Source: Flaccisagitta enflata
Taxonomy: Eukaryota > Chaetognatha > Sagittoidea > Aphragmophora
Assembly (NCBI GenBank): GCA_965153355.1
Contig: OZ231126.1
Span: forward strand, 55,056,001-55,120,000
Length of the DNA stretch: 64,000 nt
Direction of reading: 5' to 3'
Part shown: positions 47,831-59,507 of the stretch, piece by piece
Numbering within the stretch: position 1 is the stretch's first letter
Layout of the letters: each line of letters opens with the position of its first letter
The notes under the pieces: generated by a model
The model's input: the letters and a program-made list of their open reading frames with translations, nothing else
Databases searched by the model: none
What the model was told of the DNA's origin: nothing
Made by a program: the position numbers and the translations under genes

Positions 47831-49819
47831 ATGTCCTGCCTAGAGGACTTTTACGCCAACGAGCACCTCAATGGGGTCATACTGGCTGTGTTTGCGTGCC
47901 TTTGCTGGTCGTTCTTCGACTTGTTAAATGGACTCGTGCGTTTCGTCAATGGAGCCGTTATCAGTATGACCATCGGTTTGGCTTTGGCAGTCACGTGCGC
48001 CGTCGGCATCATACCGATACGCCAACAAGTGGTAGGTGCCGCGTTCGATCATGTTTAGATGTCACTTGTCGACACTGTAAATCACTGTGTCGATCGGTCC
48101 TCCAGTCAATCAGTCGTCGGTTGGTTCTTTGGTCTGTTGATCCGACCTGTTTTTTAACATTTTTAGTCGCTTACTAAGCGACTATATAAGAGCGTAAATC
48201 CGCATGTTGGTCCGTAACCTGAAAACTTGAAAGGCGCGAAATCGTGGGAAAAGTGATTTCTGAGCATAAATCCCCCTGCCCAGCCATATTACAGCCCCCG
48301 CCCTCTCATATATTGCCCCTGCCATCACCTCCATTACTGTCCCTGCCTACCCGCAGGTGACTATTCATTTGCCGTGTATCCGCCCTTATTGGTTTGTGAG
48401 CGGATCCTGTATTATAGCCCATGCCAGACCGTTCACAACTATTGCCCTACATTGGGATTGTTTTTTTTTTTTTTTAAAAGGTAAAGGAGAGAACACAAGA
48501 CAGTTGCTGTCTGCTCTTTCTAACTCCTTTGTTTTTCCGCAGGAGCGTTCTATGATTCCCAAAGCATTCATTTTCGGGCTTCTCTTCACGGCCGTGGAGC
48601 TGCTCTGCGTATATTCGTTCAAGGTAAAATCACCACTTCAACATCAAAGCTTTTGATAGTCTTTCAGCTGAATTCCCTGCCTTGAGACTTGCGTGTGATT
48701 TGGCAGGTTACGAGCAACATGGAGTAACGAGTAGCAGAAATGAACATTTTAACCCATTCTGTCCTCATGATAAAAGACCATCACAGAGGGACTGTTAGAC
48801 CAAATTTTCTAGGCAAAAAGGAAAAAAAAAGGCTCTAGGCCGCGATTTCAAAGATATATTCATTTGTGAATTATTGTCAGTTTGTTGAAATTGGGGATTC
48901 GGTCTTGTTGTTCGGTATGAATCTGGTATGGACATCGATTATGGATTCGATTCGTCGTCGCGTTCGGCCGCCGATTTCTCAAGTCGTCGGCGTCACTCTC
49001 GCCTTCGTCGGCATGATTCTCGTCACCAAACCTTCTTTCATCTTCCCAATTGACAAAACCATTCGACTCGCCAATGCCCAACCCGTGGACAACGACGACG
49101 GATATGATGGCGACATCGACAAGGCCTCTGCTGGTGACAACGACGATGACGAAGACCAAATTCAATTCAAATTCGCGTTGGGTCACGGTTTGGCCATCCT
49201 GTCCGGCATTCTGTACTCATGCTTCGCCATCGCCATGAACGTCTTCGGCTCGGCGATTCATTGGTCCGTTTGGGGTCTCGTTCAAGGATGTCAAATGGCC
49301 ACCGCGGGAGCTATTTTGTTGGTGGTGGCATCGATGTCGACGTCAGGCGTTGATTTTGATGGTGGCGTCGGCGTTAATGGCAGTGACGTCAACAGCGGCG
49401 CCCTGGGAATAAACGGAAGCCTCAGCGGCGTCAACGGCATCGATGACGGCTTCGCAACTCATTTGGAAGCGACGCTGCGTCTGGTGACGCCGTTGGTGGG
49501 TTTCACGGTGGCGGCGTTGGGTATGCTGCAGGCGGTGGGTTACGTGGCCTGGGTCATCGCTTACCAAGTCTCGTCGCCTTCTCTGATCGCGTTGGTCGCC
49601 ATCAGTCAAATCCCGATGACGTACACTTGGGCGGCGATTTGGCTCGACGAGAGACTCGACGCCGTCAAGTTTGTCGGCGTCGGATGCATTTTAGGCGCGT
49701 TGACCATCGTCGTTTATTCCAACGTTTATTGCAACGTCACCAAGAAGGCGAAAGGCGAAGGAGGCGAGGAGGAGGAAGAAGAGGAGGAGATGAAGACTAA
49801 GCTCATTGAAGAACCATAA
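47831..49819 (+). CDS. DMT-superfamily carrier (EamA/SLC35G-like), 3 exons, complete
   Basis: A predicted 406-residue membrane carrier of the drug/metabolite transporter superfamily; the substrate is unknown. Exons: 47831-48031, 48543-48623, 48881-49819, all GT-AG and all phase 0. Exon 1 has helix 1 (LAVFACLCWSFFDLLNG) and helix 2; exon 2 is a single helix; exon 3 carries the rest. The first EamA half closes with SQVVGVTLAFVGMILV, the second with WLDERLDAVKFVGVGCILGA, both typical end-of-repeat signatures. Between the halves is an Asp-rich loop (about residues 170-190); a Gly/Asn/Val-rich insert, with VNG and ING repeats, follows within the second half. The tail is a run of Glu followed by KTKLIEEP. 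The start ATG fits the family's N-terminus; a CAG at about 47806 could be an acceptor in the 5' UTR. Intron 1 holds a family A element. The family level is secure, the subfamily tentative. Confidence 0.85.
48160..48390 (-). mobile_element. Short hairpin-ended element, family A, intron 1 of the DMT gene
   Basis: The terminal hairpin is extended and fully paired, AGTCGCTTACTAAGCGACT; the distal segment CGCAGGTGACT has one mismatch to it. It ends GCCGTGTATCCGCCCTTATT. Confidence 0.75.
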
Positions 49820-50016
49820 AAACTATTTTGTATGTCGTCATACACGATAAAGACTCCTTAGCAACAGCCAAACAAGCGATGTTCCCACATAGTTTGTATG
49901 GTGAGGGATATAACTTGTCATAGTATACTACGGGAATTTTGCAGCAAATTTAATTTTGACAATGTTCCTGTACATCTCATGTTCAAAATTTTGATTGTCT
50001 AGCGGGAAAACATGGC

Positions 50017-50022
50017 AATAAA
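50017..50022 (+). terminator. Poly(A) signal AATAAA of the DMT gene
   Basis: A canonical hexamer 198 bases after the stop codon. Confidence 0.55.
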
Positions 50023-50801
50023 GCATCATTTTACTAGTCTTTGTTGTAAATATCATTCCCCTTCATCATGTTTGCCCCCGTTATCTCAAGTCTAAACGAA
50101 ATCTACTGTACCCTGAGCCATACGTTGTTCGGTAAATTTGGCTCAGTACATATTTAAGATGTAGGACTTTCAATTTTTTGGCATAACGATGCAGTGATAA
50201 AACGATTAATTAGCATGATGTAAACAAACATGTGGGGCGACAATATTTAGCACAAGAGGACTACAGCCCACGACTATGGACAATTAATTGATCGATATGC
50301 AACGGTCTGTAGATAATTGCTGTCTATTCCGTTATTTCCATGGTTAATTACCCAACCAAGCTAAGGCGTTACAACGGAAGAATGCGAACGGACCGAGGGA
50401 TCAACTGACGGACCAACGGCTGACCAACCGTCAGAAGGACAGTCCCTCTTAGTCTCTTACCGATTTAAGGTAAATTATCTGGTAACGCGTGAAGGCCCGC
50501 CACATTGACGAATATGCGTTCATTTGACAGAAATCAATGGCAAGTAGGGCGCAACGTATTTGTACACGGAGCAAATATGACATTCAATCCTTTCTTTCTG
50601 ACGATGAGCTAACAAAACCATTCTTCCTATCATTCACTGAGTACAGTTGAGTCTGTTGAGATTGATGTATTGACATCGATTTCCCAGCTAGCTAGTCAAC
50701 TGTCTTAGAAATAGAAATGTTTCTACCTCACCATTCATTCAAACTGAGCACAGCACAGCACAGCTTATTCGAAAATATGAAGAGCTTCAATTTTGGTACC
50801 A

Positions 50802-51177
50802 TTTTTAGTCGCATGCCCGCGACTCAACAACACGCTTTGTCGGTCCGTCGGTCCGTCGGTCCGTCGGTCCGTCGGTCCGTCGGTCCGTCGGTCCGTTGGT
50901 CTGTCGGTCCGTCGGTCCGTCGGTCCGTCACACTTTACTTTTTTATTATACTTTAAGTTATTTCTAGTCATTCTAAGTCATTTTAAGTCATTCTAAGTCA
51001 TTCTAAGTCATTCTAAGTTATCTTAAGTCACTTAAGTCAAATATGTCAAAGTAGTCATTTCAGTCATTTTTAAGTCATTTGAATTTGTCTTGAGTCATTT
51101 TAAGTCATCTTGAGTCAATAAAAGTCATCTTAAGTTATTTATGTCTCGCACGCGACTTATAGGTGTTGGCCTTGTTT
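50802..51177 (-). mobile_element. Family A element carrying the TAAGTCATTT satellite
   Basis: TTTTTAGTCGCATGCCCGCG, a CGGTCCGT array (50837-50930), then about 190 bp of TTCTAAGTCATTTTAAGTCA-type units, then TCGCACGCGACTTATAGGTG and TTGGCCTTGTT. It is a short inverse relative of the 2.8 kb element at 14454-17238. Confidence 0.8.
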
Positions 51178-51418
51178 AAAATCAGTTGAATCGTATAGCA
51201 GTAATTGATTGATACGTGCCGGAACCTTTTTATTTATTAGATAGTAAAGAATACGACTCGATATTTCGTCTGGCAATCCTGAAGTTGCTTAAACCACACT
51301 TCACTGTATCCGGGATATCTAGCGGCGGAAGATTTTCCAATAACTCTATCATACAGTTGCCATTTTCATTTCGACTGCCAAAAAGGCAACCCCCTTATCG
51401 TTTAGTTGCAACTTTTTT

Positions 51419-51608
51419 TTGTACGACATGCCTCTAGGAGGCCAAAATCAGGTGCAGGCAGCGTATCTTTTGAATGGGGCCGCGTTTTTGATCGTCAAAA
51501 CTTCGAAATGTCCTGAAAATTTCAAGCCCGCTTCAAGTGGAGATTGTTATTTTCTGTCCGATAAGAAAGCTAAATACGACGAGGCTAAAGAAGGCTGCGC
51601 AAAGATAG
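51419..51608 (+). CDS. C-type lectin domain, N-terminal half (exon)
   Basis: The frame gives CPENFKPASSGDCYFL, then KYDEAKEGCAKI, the classical opening of a C-type lectin domain: first two Cys, aromatic-hydrophobic strand, the helix with EA, and the third Cys. Such domains bind sugars or proteins outside the cell. The exon ends at 51608 in phase 1 with a good donor (GGTGAGTTC). Its 5' edge is uncertain; acceptors are possible after AATCAG or GTGCAG near 51450-51457, and no signal-peptide exon was found. The matching C-terminal half lies at 59508-59779. The following intron starts with a (CA)n run at 51660. Confidence 0.65.
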
Positions 51609-51658
51609 GTGAGTTCAGTATGGTCGGCCGCGTCGTAGGTGAATCTTTTTGGGATGCA

Positions 51659-51659
<1 letters not shown>

Positions 51660-51718
<59 letters not shown>
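51660..51718. repeat. (CA)n microsatellite
   Basis: It lies about 50 bases downstream of the lectin exon donor and marks the left edge of the large inverted structure; a longer (CA)n marks the right edge (56752-56865). Confidence 0.95.
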
Positions 51719-51721
<3 letters not shown>

Positions 51722-53157
51722 GCACGCACGCAAGCACGTACACTAGCTTGTACCGAAATGACAATAAACAATAAAATCAGAATTCTACAAGTAGTTCTTG
51801 TTGTGGGGCTGTCTTGGGTTTCTAATGACATCAATTGCAGTTTGAAAATTTTGCATCTTGCTAGCCGCGCCTTACCTTGAAATTTCCTTTAGCCTATAGG
51901 AAACCAAAAAATTCAAGTTACTAAAATCCCATCTTTGACTGCATATTTGAAATCTGCATGAAAAACTTATGATTGAAAGTGCTTTTCTTTTTTCAAAATT
52001 CCTTCGGGATCATAGTCAAAATTCATCTTGAAGATATGACAAAAAGGTAAGTTCAGCGATTTTACAAAGGAATAAAGAGAAAGGTAAGTTTTGCATACTT
52101 AAACGCTTATTTCCGTTACCTGCACAAGTTGAACTAGCTGCATTATTTCTCATCGCAAAAAAAAAATTGAGTAAGGAGGCTAGAAAAAGGTCAATCTTGT
52201 GTAAAAAAATGTGGGAAATCCAACCGTGACCTTTTCAGAGCCCTACGCGGGGCGTTTAGAAACGGCCCTAAAAAAACACCCAAAAATGGCTATTTTTGGG
52301 TATTTTTGGCCAAAACTTATTACTTAAATGGAGGCCAAGTGTTTAATTTCATAGTTGGGGACACTTCAAGATGTAAGAGACTAGTAAACAAGAATCATGA
52401 TGATGGGGCTATTGTGGGGTACCTAAAAAGGCCCAAAAAGGGCCCCTAAAACAGAAAAAATGTAGTTTTTTTTTCATTGTGACTACAAAAATGAATGGAA
52501 TGACTTCAAATTTGAAATGGAAGTTCCTTATAAATGTAACTACCATCATGTAAAAATTTGTGGCCCTCCTTAGATGGCTTCATAGGAAAATTTGGCCACA
52601 AAAAACAAAAATCGCTCCAAAAAAATCAGTTTTTTGAGTTCATTGACCTAAAAACAATATTATAAGGTCAGGGTACCCCAATTTTTTTTTCTATTTTGCT
52701 AATATAAGATGTTTGGAGGTTCCAAAAAAAATTTCAGGCCATATTTACAAAAAATGGCTGAGATATGACCATTTGAAGCGACGTGGTAAAAATGGAAAAC
52801 GCCGAAAATGGTCATTTTTTGTGATTTTTTTAAACAATTGGGTACAAAAAGGGGTCCTGTTCATTTTAATTCATAGTTGGGGACACTACAAGATGTAAGA
52901 GATTATAAAAACAGGAATCATAATGATGGGGCTATTGTGGGGTACCTAAAAAGGCCCAAAAAGGGCCCCTAAAACAAAAAAAATGTAGTTTTTTTTTCAT
53001 TGTGACTACAAAAATGAATGGAATGACTTCAAATTTGAAATGGAAGTTCCTTATAGATGCAACTACCATCATGTAAAAATTTGTGGCCCTCCTTAGATGG
53101 CTTCATAGGAAAATTTGGCCACAAAAACCAAAAATCTCTCCAAAAAAATCAGTTTTT

Positions 53158-53795
53158 GGGCAGCGGCCCCGAAGGGGACGAAGTCCTGTAGAACACAGGG
53201 GGACTTTCGTTCGTCCGTCCGTCCGTTCGTTCGTCCGTTCGTCCCCCCCATCAGGCTCCTCAGGCCTCAAATCTGGCCTCTGAGACCTCAAATCTGGCCT
53301 CTCAGACCCCCAATCTGGCCTCTCAGGCCTCAAATCCGGCCTCTCAGGCCTCAAATCCAGCCTCTCAGGCCTCAAATCCAGCCTCTCAGGCCTCAGATCC
53401 AGCCTCTCAAGCCTCAAACCTGGCCTCTCAAGCCTCAAACCTGGCCTCTCAAGCCTAAAATTAGGCTTCTTAGGCCTCAAATCCAAATTCTCAGGCCTCA
53501 AACCTGGCCTCTCAGGCCTCAAATCAGCTATCTAAGCCTCAATTTATTACCCTCAGGCTTCAAATCAGTCCTCTTTCCTTTCAAGCCTTAATCCAGCTCT
53601 CTTAAGCCTCAAGTCAGCCCTCCCAAGCTTCCGATTGGCATTCTCAGGCCTTATTTCAGCCTTCTTAGACCTCAGTTTAAGCTCTTGAATGCCTTCAGTC
53701 AGCCCTCTATCGCATCTCATCCACTTCTTCAGGCAGGACGAACGAAAGTCCCCCTGTGTTCTACAGGACTTCGTCCCCTTCGGGGCCGCTGCCCT
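53158..53795. mobile_element. Composite with inverted ends and minisatellite core (type C)
   Basis: GGGCAGCGGCCCCGAAGGGG, ACGAAGTCCTGTAGAACACA and GGGACTTTCGTTCG at the left have their full reverse complement at 53735-53795. The core is ~20 bp units of CTCTCAGGCCTCAAATCTGG type plus a CCGT-like stretch next to the left end. A half copy lies at 54130-54245. Confidence 0.7.
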
Positions 53796-53869
53796 GCTTC
53801 CCCTCACTCCAATTCACAATCACTCAAAGCAGGGCAACGGATATCGCTGACCACATATTGCCCTTGGGC

Positions 53870-54245
53870 GACCTGTTTGAGTTAATTGACCTAAAAACAA
53901 AAATCTGCCCTCTCAGGCCTGAAATCTGCCCTCTCAGGCCTTGAATCTGCCCTCTCAGGCCTGAAACCTGTCCTCCCTGGCCTTAGATCTGCCCTATCAG
54001 GCCTGAGACATATCCTCCCAGGCCTTAGATTAGCCCTCTCGGGCCTGAAATCTGCCCTCCCAGATTCAAGGCCTGAGAGGGCAGATTTTGGGCCTGAGAG
54101 GCCAGATTTTAGGTCTGAGAGGGCAGATTTCAGGCCTGAGAGGGCCTGGGGGGGTAGACAGACGGACGGACGGATGGATGCACGAACGAACGAAAGTCCC
54201 CTGTGTTCTACAGGACTTCGTCCCCTTCCGGGCCGCTGCCCTGCC
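53870..54245. repeat. AGGCCTGAAATCTGCCCTCT minisatellite with inversion
   Basis: Units run in one orientation to about 54065 and in the other from 54070, then run into GACGGACGGACGG and the type C end module. Confidence 0.7.
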
Positions 54246-54405
54246 TCTCATTCCAATTTACAACCATGCAAAGCAGGGCAACGGGTATCGCTGACCACAT
54301 ATTGCCCTTGGGCAACCTGTTTTTACTTATGCTCTGGATGAAAAAGGTTTTATTTTTCTTTAGTATGCTCTGGATAATATGTTGCCTTTCTTAACTTTTT
54401 TTTAG

Positions 54406-55092
54406 AAAAACATTAGTTGTTGACTCTCTTTTGGATTTCGTTGGAACTACCAGTGCATGGCTGTCAGCATTGCAGACACCCTTGCAGGTAAATAAACATT
54501 CTTTTTCTTTCTATGTATATATCAATGTTACCTGTCCAAGTAGGGAAACAATATAGTAGCGGTTGTAGCAAGGTTTTACAGTAGTTTTTAAAGGATGAAA
54601 ACAAAGCTGGATACACAGCAATTTATTGAGGAATGGTTGGGCAGGAGCAGTAACACAAAAACCACTTGGGATTCAAAAATGTGACAAAAGGACCAACTGA
54701 TCTACTAACCTTGACAGCATGGTGCAGATTTGGGTATCCTTGACTTATAAGAATGAAATCATAGCTGTGTTTAGTTTCAGGGTGTAGAATGGATGGATTA
54801 AAAAAAATCTCCAAATTACTCTCACTTGTTTCAGGAAACAGCAAGAATGTCAGCCTCTGCCATTCTTTCAGGGGTGGCATTTGCCACATTCCTAGAACGT
54901 GTTGTGACTGCAAACAACATGTTTATACACCCCTCCATGTGTGTTGTTTGGCAACAACGCGCAATGCGACAAAATAAGGGGATGTACGCTGTCCCCTTGG
55001 TCAGGGAATTTGAAACTGGCTGCACAAAGAACTGTTATAACCTTCAAAATGGCACTGATTATCGAGGCACTGTTTCCAAAACCAAATCATGA
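54406..55092 (+). CDS. Two exons: helical segment then start of a kringle domain, truncated
   Basis: Exon 54406-54487 (after TTTTTTTTAG, donor CAG/GTAAAT) and exon 54835 onward (acceptor TTGTTTCAG) join in phase 0. The product reads LVVDSLLDFVGTT, ALQTPLQ, ETARMSASAILSGVAF, FLERVVTANN, and ends GCTKNC, then CYNLQNGTDYRGTVSKTKS. The last part is the clear opening of a kringle (Cys, GxxYRGT, SxTKS), an extracellular disulfide module for protein binding. It stops at TGA (55090-55092) exactly where the 522 bp repeat begins, so the rest of the kringle is missing. The upstream helical part faintly recalls a GAIN-type region, but I would not rely on it. It could be a gene fragment captured between the arms or an exon cut off by the repeat. 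Confidence 0.5.
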
Positions 55093-56751
55093 TGGTAGTT
55101 GCATTTATTAGGAACTTCCATTTCTGATTTGAAGGCATTCCATTCATTTTTGTAGTCACAATGAAAAAAAAACTATTTATTTTTTGCTTCAGGGGCCCTT
55201 TTTGGGCCTTTTTAGGTACCCCACCATAGCCCCATCATTATGATTCCTGTTTTTATAATCTCTTACATCTTGTAGTGTCCCCAACTATGAATCAAAATGA
55301 ACGGGACCCCTTTTTGTATCCAATTGTTTTAAAAAATCACCAAAAATGACCATTTTTGGCATTTTTCAGTTTTACCACGTCGCTTCAAATGGTCATATCT
55401 CAGCCATTTTTTGGAAATATGGCCTGAAATTTTTTTTGGAACCTCCAAACATCTTATAATAGCAAAATAGAAAAAAAAATTGGGGAACCCTGACCTTGAA
55501 ATATTGTTTTTAGGTCAATGAACTAAAAAAACTGATTTTTTTGAGCGATTTTTGGTTTTTGTGGCCAAATTTTCCTATGAAGCCATTTAAGGAGAGCCAC
55601 AAATTTTTACATGATGGTAGTTGCATTTATTAAGAACTTCCATTTCTAATTTGAAGGCATTCCAGTCATTTTTGTAGTCACAATGAAAAAAAAACTACAT
55701 ATTTTTCGGTTTAGGGGCCCACTTTGGGCCTTTTTAGGTACCCCACAATAGCCCCATCATTATGATTCCTGTTTTTATAATCTCTTACATCTTGTAGTGT
55801 CCCCAACTATGAATTAAAATGAACGGGACCCCTTTTTGTACCCAATTGTTTTAAAAAATCACAAAAAATGACCATTTTTGGCGTTTTTCATTTTTACCAC
55901 GTCGCTTCAAATGGTCATATCTCAGCCATTTTTTGGAAATATGGCCTGAAATTTTTTTTGGAACCTCCAAACATCTTATATTAGCAAAATAGAAAAAAAA
56001 ATTGGGGTACCCTGACCTTAAAATACTGTTTTTAGGTCAATTAACTCAAAAAACTGATGTTTTAGGAGCGATTTTTGGTTTTGGTGGCCAAATTTTCCTA
56101 TGAAGCCATCTAAGGAGGGCCACAAATTTCTACATGATGGTAGTTGCATTTATAAGGAACTTCCATTTCAAATTTGAAGTCATTCCATTTATTTTTGTAG
56201 TCACAATGAAAAAAAAACTACATTTTTTTCGTTTTAGGGACCCTTTTTGGGCCTTTTTAGGTACCCCACAATAGCCCCATCATCATGATTCTTGTTTTAC
56301 TAGTCTCTTACATCTTGAAGTGTCCCCAACTATGAATTTAAACACTTGGCCTCCATTTAAGTACTAAATTTTGGCCAAAAATACCCAAAAATAGCCATTT
56401 TTGGGTGTTTTTTTGGGGCCATTTCTAAACGCCCCCGCGTAGGGCTCTAAAAAGGTCACGGTTGGATTCCCCAGGTTTTTTTACATAAGATTGGGCTTTT
56501 TTTAGCCTCCTTACTAAATTTTTTTTTTTTTCATCGTAGCCCAACTTGTGCAGGTAACGGATTTTAAGCACCCTATAGTTGGAATTTTGAAAAAAGGAAA
56601 GCACTTTCAATTAACAGCTTTTTTCTGCAGATTTCAAATCTGCAGTCAAAACAGACATTTAAGCATTATGAAATTTTTGGTTCCCCATAGGGATAGGTTT
56701 TACCAAAGGTAAGACGCGGAAAGCTTTTCGTCATTTAGGTACAAGCTAACG

Positions 56752-56866
<115 letters not shown>

Positions 56867-56899
56867 CCTCACACTAAAGACAGGTAGGACGTACAGTTA

Positions 56900-57470
56900 C
56901 GATGGGAGCAATGGCGACCTAGACTGGTGGATAGATTTTTGGTATCTTAATTCTTTTGTATCTTAAGATATTTGAGATCAAGGCTAATTAAAGGTTGCTC
57001 TATTGAGTGAATGCATTTGCGTCTCTTAAACTTCAACTTGTGACTTGACCTCATCAAGACTTCATTTTTCAAGGTTCTAACCTATCTTATTAGATATGGC
57101 GAAAAATTTTATATAGTTTCAGAAAGGAAATTGGCTCAATCGGACCATTTTTACAGGTTTTACAGCTATATTTATTGAACAAAAGTTATGCAAAATTGTT
57201 TTTGGGTAAAACTTAAAAGGACCATAAAACCTGTAAAAATAGACTGATTGAGCCGATTTTTTTTTCAAAACAATATAGAATTTTCCACCCAATCTATTGA
57301 AAAATGAAGTCTTGATGAGGTCAAGTCGCAAGTTTAAGTTTAAGAGACACAAACATTTTCACTCAATAAAGCAATCTTCAATTAACCTAGATCTCAAATA
57401 TTTCACGATAAAAATAAAATTAAGATACCTAAAATCTATCCTCCAGTCTAGGTCATCATTGCTCCCATCG
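56900..57470. mobile_element. Foldback MITE, copy 2, TA target duplication
   Basis: It has the same ends as 10204-10800 (CGATGGGAGCAATGGCGACC and complement) and is again flanked by TA. It inserted about 25-35 bases upstream of the next coding exon. Confidence 0.8.
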
Positions 57471-57506
57471 TACTATAGCATCTTTTACATTTGAGGCCAT
57501 CACCAG

Positions 57507-58972
57507 GTGGATTCTTGAGCAATGGAATCGATGAAGAAACCATTCAACTTCTGAAAAATCCCATCGAAAATCTTTGGTATGGAACGGTGAAATTGAGGCA
57601 GAAAATTTCGACGAAATGGGCAAATCCCGTGAATGGCGTGACGCGAGTAGTCCTAATTCAACGATGGGCGAAGAAAGACGGCACACTCACGCCAAAGACG
57701 GTGATTGAAGCTGATCCTCGAAGCGAGCATCGGTTTCTTTGCAAATTGAGTCAAATGGAATCGCAAGAAATGGACGCGGCTGTTTTGGAGCGCACAGATG
57801 GCGTGAAAAGGCTGATCGACGTCCAGCGAGGTCACAATCGGTGGAAAATATTCCATCTGCTTCGGATGCCCAGTGATAATTCGGAGTTTGGTCAGGTCTG
57901 CATATATAGTACAGTATATAAAAAAGTACAGTACAGTGCAGTAAAAAAAAAAGACTATTTTTGGTTTGCAAATTATGTGCAAAAGGATACTGATGCCCAG
58001 CGGCGTATTTGAAGGGGTTTCCGCAGCTGCCGCGGCAGCTGTTCTATGTCGGACAGGATCCATGTTGGACAGACAGACAAAGGCCAGAGGCAAATGCAAA
58101 TGCCATAGTCTGCGCTTTTCGCTCTGATGTAATCTCTCTGTATCATTTTACCATTGGTATTTTTTTAATTTGGATTCCCGCTGAAAATATTTCTGCTAAA
58201 ATGTCCAACGGAAAACGATTTCAGCTTACCCCCAAATGAAAAGTAAAATACAGTCATTGTTCCATGTGTGATGACAATTCTATGAACTTATTTAGACAAA
58301 TGTTGTACTACGTAGTTACACAATACACACTGCTGTAACAAGTTATGTATGGCCATATTTAGTTATATTTATATAGCAGTAGATATCTATGTATAGTTTT
58401 GAAAAGAAATATATAGTTTTATAAGAATAAGGATTTTTAGTACTATAGGTCGGACAGGAGCTTTATCGGACATAGATTGAAGGCGGCAGCTGCTAAAATC
58501 TTGGCTCAGATACGCCGCTGCTGATGCCTATGGTGAAGCATGCAACATATAGTGCAGTTTAAACTGCTCGAATATGCTAAATTTGACCGACTGAACAACC
58601 TGCCAGACTAATTGATTTGATGATGTCTTTGGGCGATCCATTTTGTTCATGACATTGATATGACAAGTCATTACATCCATGACTGTCTCTGGTTTTGTTT
58701 GTTCTTCTTTCTGTGGCATGCACTGTGTAGCTAAATGGTTCAAATATCGTCAAATCAAAATCCTTTTTTTTCTGCCCTAGTTTTCGAATGTGCGTCGAAC
58801 TTGTCAAAGACATGGTTTCATCCCGGCAGAAATGCGGAGTGAGGTGGTAAAAGAACAAATGCTAGATGCTCTTCACACTTGCAATCATTCCTGCAATCCG
58901 CTTCTGGCACCCTCGATTATAGGTGGAAATACAATGGAGTTCGTAAGGCAACTCCACAAATGCGGATGTTAA
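57507..58972 (+). CDS. 3' end of a gene of unknown family, two exons
   Basis: Exon 57507-57895 (acceptor CATCACCAG, or alternatively TTTGAG at 57495; donor CAG/GTCTGC) joins exon 58781-58972 (acceptor TCTGCCCTAG) in phase 0 and ends at TAA. About 193 residues are encoded. The first exon is mixed charged and hydrophobic (for example IENLWYGTVKLRQKIS, RVVLIQRWAKKDG, GHNRWKIFHLL). The last exon has a Cys/His-rich close (CNHSCNP, then HKCGC). I recognise no domain. The upstream part is missing or separated by the MITE at 56900-57470 and the 522 bp arrays. Intron 57896-58780 is ordinary A+T-rich sequence. It lies between the two lectin half-domains on the same strand, so it is either nested, shuffled, or part of a larger multi-domain gene. 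Confidence 0.5.
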
Positions 58973-59309
58973 TTTTGGGCCATAGGGTCAAATCAGTGTT
59001 TCATGAATTTCAGTCTTAGTTTTCTATCACAACATCAAGAGTAGCATTTGAGAGCGGGTGCAATGTAAGAAGGCACCAACAGACAGACCGACCAATGTAG
59101 TGACCAACCATTGGAAAATAAAACTTCCTAAAAAGTTGCGAGATTGCATTTGAAAGCCAATTTGGGTTTTGCAAAGAAACTTGATCTCAATCAAACGCTA
59201 GATTCCTATTGGCCATGCGACCTTACAGACGCAGCACCATTTCATTACGTTTTCTCTATGAAAAAGCTCTCAGAGATAAGTTTCACTCAAAGAATGGACT
59301 TTTAACCAA
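58973..59309. other. No gene seen
   Basis: Short 3'-flank sequence with a degraded GACCGACC stretch near 59085. No coding signal. Confidence 0.5.
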
Positions 59310-59468
59310 ACAAGGCCGGATACACGGCCACCAGTTGCATGCGGACGGGTGGGCAGGGGCGGAATGCGAGATCGCGAGATTCCTACTTTTCGACTCGTGC
59401 TTACGGACGGACGGACCGACGGACGGACGGACAAAGCCTCTTATAGAGTTGCGTGTCCGCAACTAAAA
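59310..59468 (+). mobile_element. Short hairpin-ended element, family A (GTTGC stem)
   Basis: A complete 159 bp copy. The 5' segment reads AGTTGCATGCGGACGGG and the hairpin GTTGCGTGTCCGCAAC, then TAAAAA. It inserted only about 40 bases upstream of the last lectin exon, where the branch point and pyrimidine tract would be expected. Confidence 0.85.
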
Positions 59469-59507
59469 ACAACCAAATAACGTCAAAAGACATCCGCAAT
59501 AATGGAG

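Larger units (their letters stand above)
51730..56750. repeat. 5 kb inverted-repeat structure built from a 522 bp tandem unit
   Basis: The left arm (51730-53152) and right arm (55088-56750) are reverse complements, ending CTAGCTTGTACC-type sequence and its inverse, next to (CA)n on both sides. Each arm contains tandem copies of a ~522 bp unit: on the right the motif CATGATGGTAGTTGCATTTA recurs at 55088, 55610 and 56133; on the left its complement ends at 52550 and 53073. The 1.9 kb between the arms holds a type C composite, AGGCCTGAAATCTGCC minisatellite and the kringle-start exons. No transposase is visible. Confidence 0.75.

Noticed and set aside
54070-56750. CRISPR-like regular repeats
   Set aside because: Unit lengths (about 20 bp and 522 bp), direct abutment without unique spacers and the animal setting exclude a CRISPR array.
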